Of a stretch of DNA of 32,943 nucleotides, positions 32,626-32,943 are shown in pieces; position 1 is the first letter of the stretch; every line of letters begins with the position of its first letter. This DNA comes from Symploca sp. SIO2C1 (GTDB lineage: Bacteria > Cyanobacteriota > Cyanobacteriia > Cyanobacteriales > Coleofasciculaceae): positions 1-32,943 of the forward strand of contig JAAHGL010000072.1 in assembly GCA_010692635.1 (NCBI GenBank). The letters are read 5' to 3'. Made by a program: the position numbers and the translations under genes. The notes beneath the pieces are model-generated. The model was given only the letters and a program-made list of their open reading frames with translations. It was not told the DNA's origin and ran no database searches.

Positions 32626-32748
32626 CTGAAAGTTAACAGGGCGGCAATTACACTTAAAAATCCTAACAAGGTCGATATACTTTGACTTCTTAATCTATAA
32701 CTTTCCGCATTAGCAACCTTCTCGCAACAAGACTAGCAAATAAAGTAC

Positions 32749-32829
32749 TTGAGTGATGAGTATCACTCAATTTGTTGTGTCAAGTCACAGAGAGTGATTG
32801 TAATAATTCGTTACACTTAACTTAACGAA
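32749..32829 (+). promoter_or_regulatory. Palindromes and GTTACA boxes upstream of the last gene
   Basis: TTGAGTGAT-GAGT-ATCACTCAA (32749-32770) is a perfect 9-bp inverted repeat. A second, TTCGTTA (32807-32813) with TAACGAA (32823-32829), follows. GTTACA occurs at 32810 and 32832, 22 bases apart, two helical turns. They lie within 105 bases of a start codon and could bind regulators. The GTTACA pair recalls the RpaB HLR1 core but not its 10-base spacing. Confidence 0.4.
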
Positions 32830-32852
32830 ACGTTACATAGGAGCTATTGGTT

Positions 32853-32943
32853 ATGTACACATCTAACGACTTAGGCGTTCTCAACAACTATGCCACAGAG
32901 CCTCAAATGTACTATGCTTCCTACCCTTTTCCTGAACAGCAGC
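32853..32943 (+). CDS. 5' part of a Psb34 (Ssl1498-family) gene
   Basis: A 30-codon open start cut by the window edge, with AGGAG 9 bases before the ATG. The peptide begins MYTSNDLGVLNNYATEP and continues QMYYASYPFPEQQ, the N-terminal pattern (LNNYA.EP...Y......EQQ) of the Ssl1498/Psb34 light-harvesting-like proteins, single-helix thylakoid proteins that bind photosystem II assembly intermediates. The membrane helix would lie beyond the window. Assignment is from recall of the family and a short peptide only. Confidence 0.55.
   Translation, partial: MYTSNDLGVLNNYATEPQMYYASYPFPEQQ

Noticed and set aside
32810-32839. Canonical HLR1 site for RpaB
   Set aside because: The two GTTACA cores are 22 bases apart instead of about 10, and the second touches the Shine-Dalgarno; kept only as a weak observation.

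Overview
This is chromosomal DNA from a cyanobacterium. The evidence is phycocyanin genes with their bilin lyases, psb28, a tocopherol methyltransferase, two carotenoid cleavage oxygenases, a PEP-CTERM protein, and about 18 copies of the HIP1 palindrome GCGATCGC. Many 7-nt short tandem repeats and several families of small inverted-repeat (MITE-like) elements fill the gaps. This repeat load suggests a large-genome filamentous or Nostocales-like strain, but I cannot name a species.

Layout: 1-357 is repeat DNA. 358-5099 is a phycobilisome block: an orphan phycobiliprotein-like gene (-), a divergent nblB-type HEAT-repeat gene, then cpcB-cpcA-cpcE-cpcF with no rod-linker genes between cpcA and cpcE. 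CpcB and CpcA are the phycocyanin subunits. CpcE/CpcF together load phycocyanobilin on Cys84 of CpcA. The NblB-type protein probably acts in phycobilisome turnover. 5165-5714 is an RHH/MazF toxin-antitoxin pair. 5970-11140 (+) is a run of housekeeping genes: YggS/PipY-type PLP protein, cation-dependent O-methyltransferase, YdjM-like membrane protein, sodium:solute symporter, psb28 and moaB. 11143-11493 is a nested cluster of small mobile elements.

11564-15151 (-) holds infC and a 1001-residue fusion of an NTT/MFS-like transporter with a HEAT-repeat tail. An alpha/beta hydrolase follows (+). hemE and an SDR epimerase form a short minus-strand operon. A small acidic lipoprotein and an Xaa-Pro aminopeptidase are on plus. 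From 21118 to 32625 all genes are on minus: an RmlD-like SDR, a TPR membrane protein, an MscS channel, gamma-tocopherol methyltransferase, a coiled-coil membrane protein, a PEP-CTERM protein and two carotenoid oxygenases. The window ends inside a small plus-strand gene that looks like Psb34/Ssl1498.

The most unusual theme is how far repeats reach into genes. Heptad repeats run up to or into start codons (6707, 7483, 8140). Repeat DNA supplies C-termini or stop codons of at least four genes (YggS, SDR, TPR, MscS). Inverted-repeat elements occupy most larger intergenic gaps. I see no CRISPR array, tRNA, rRNA, complete transposase or prophage, and no clear new defence system.
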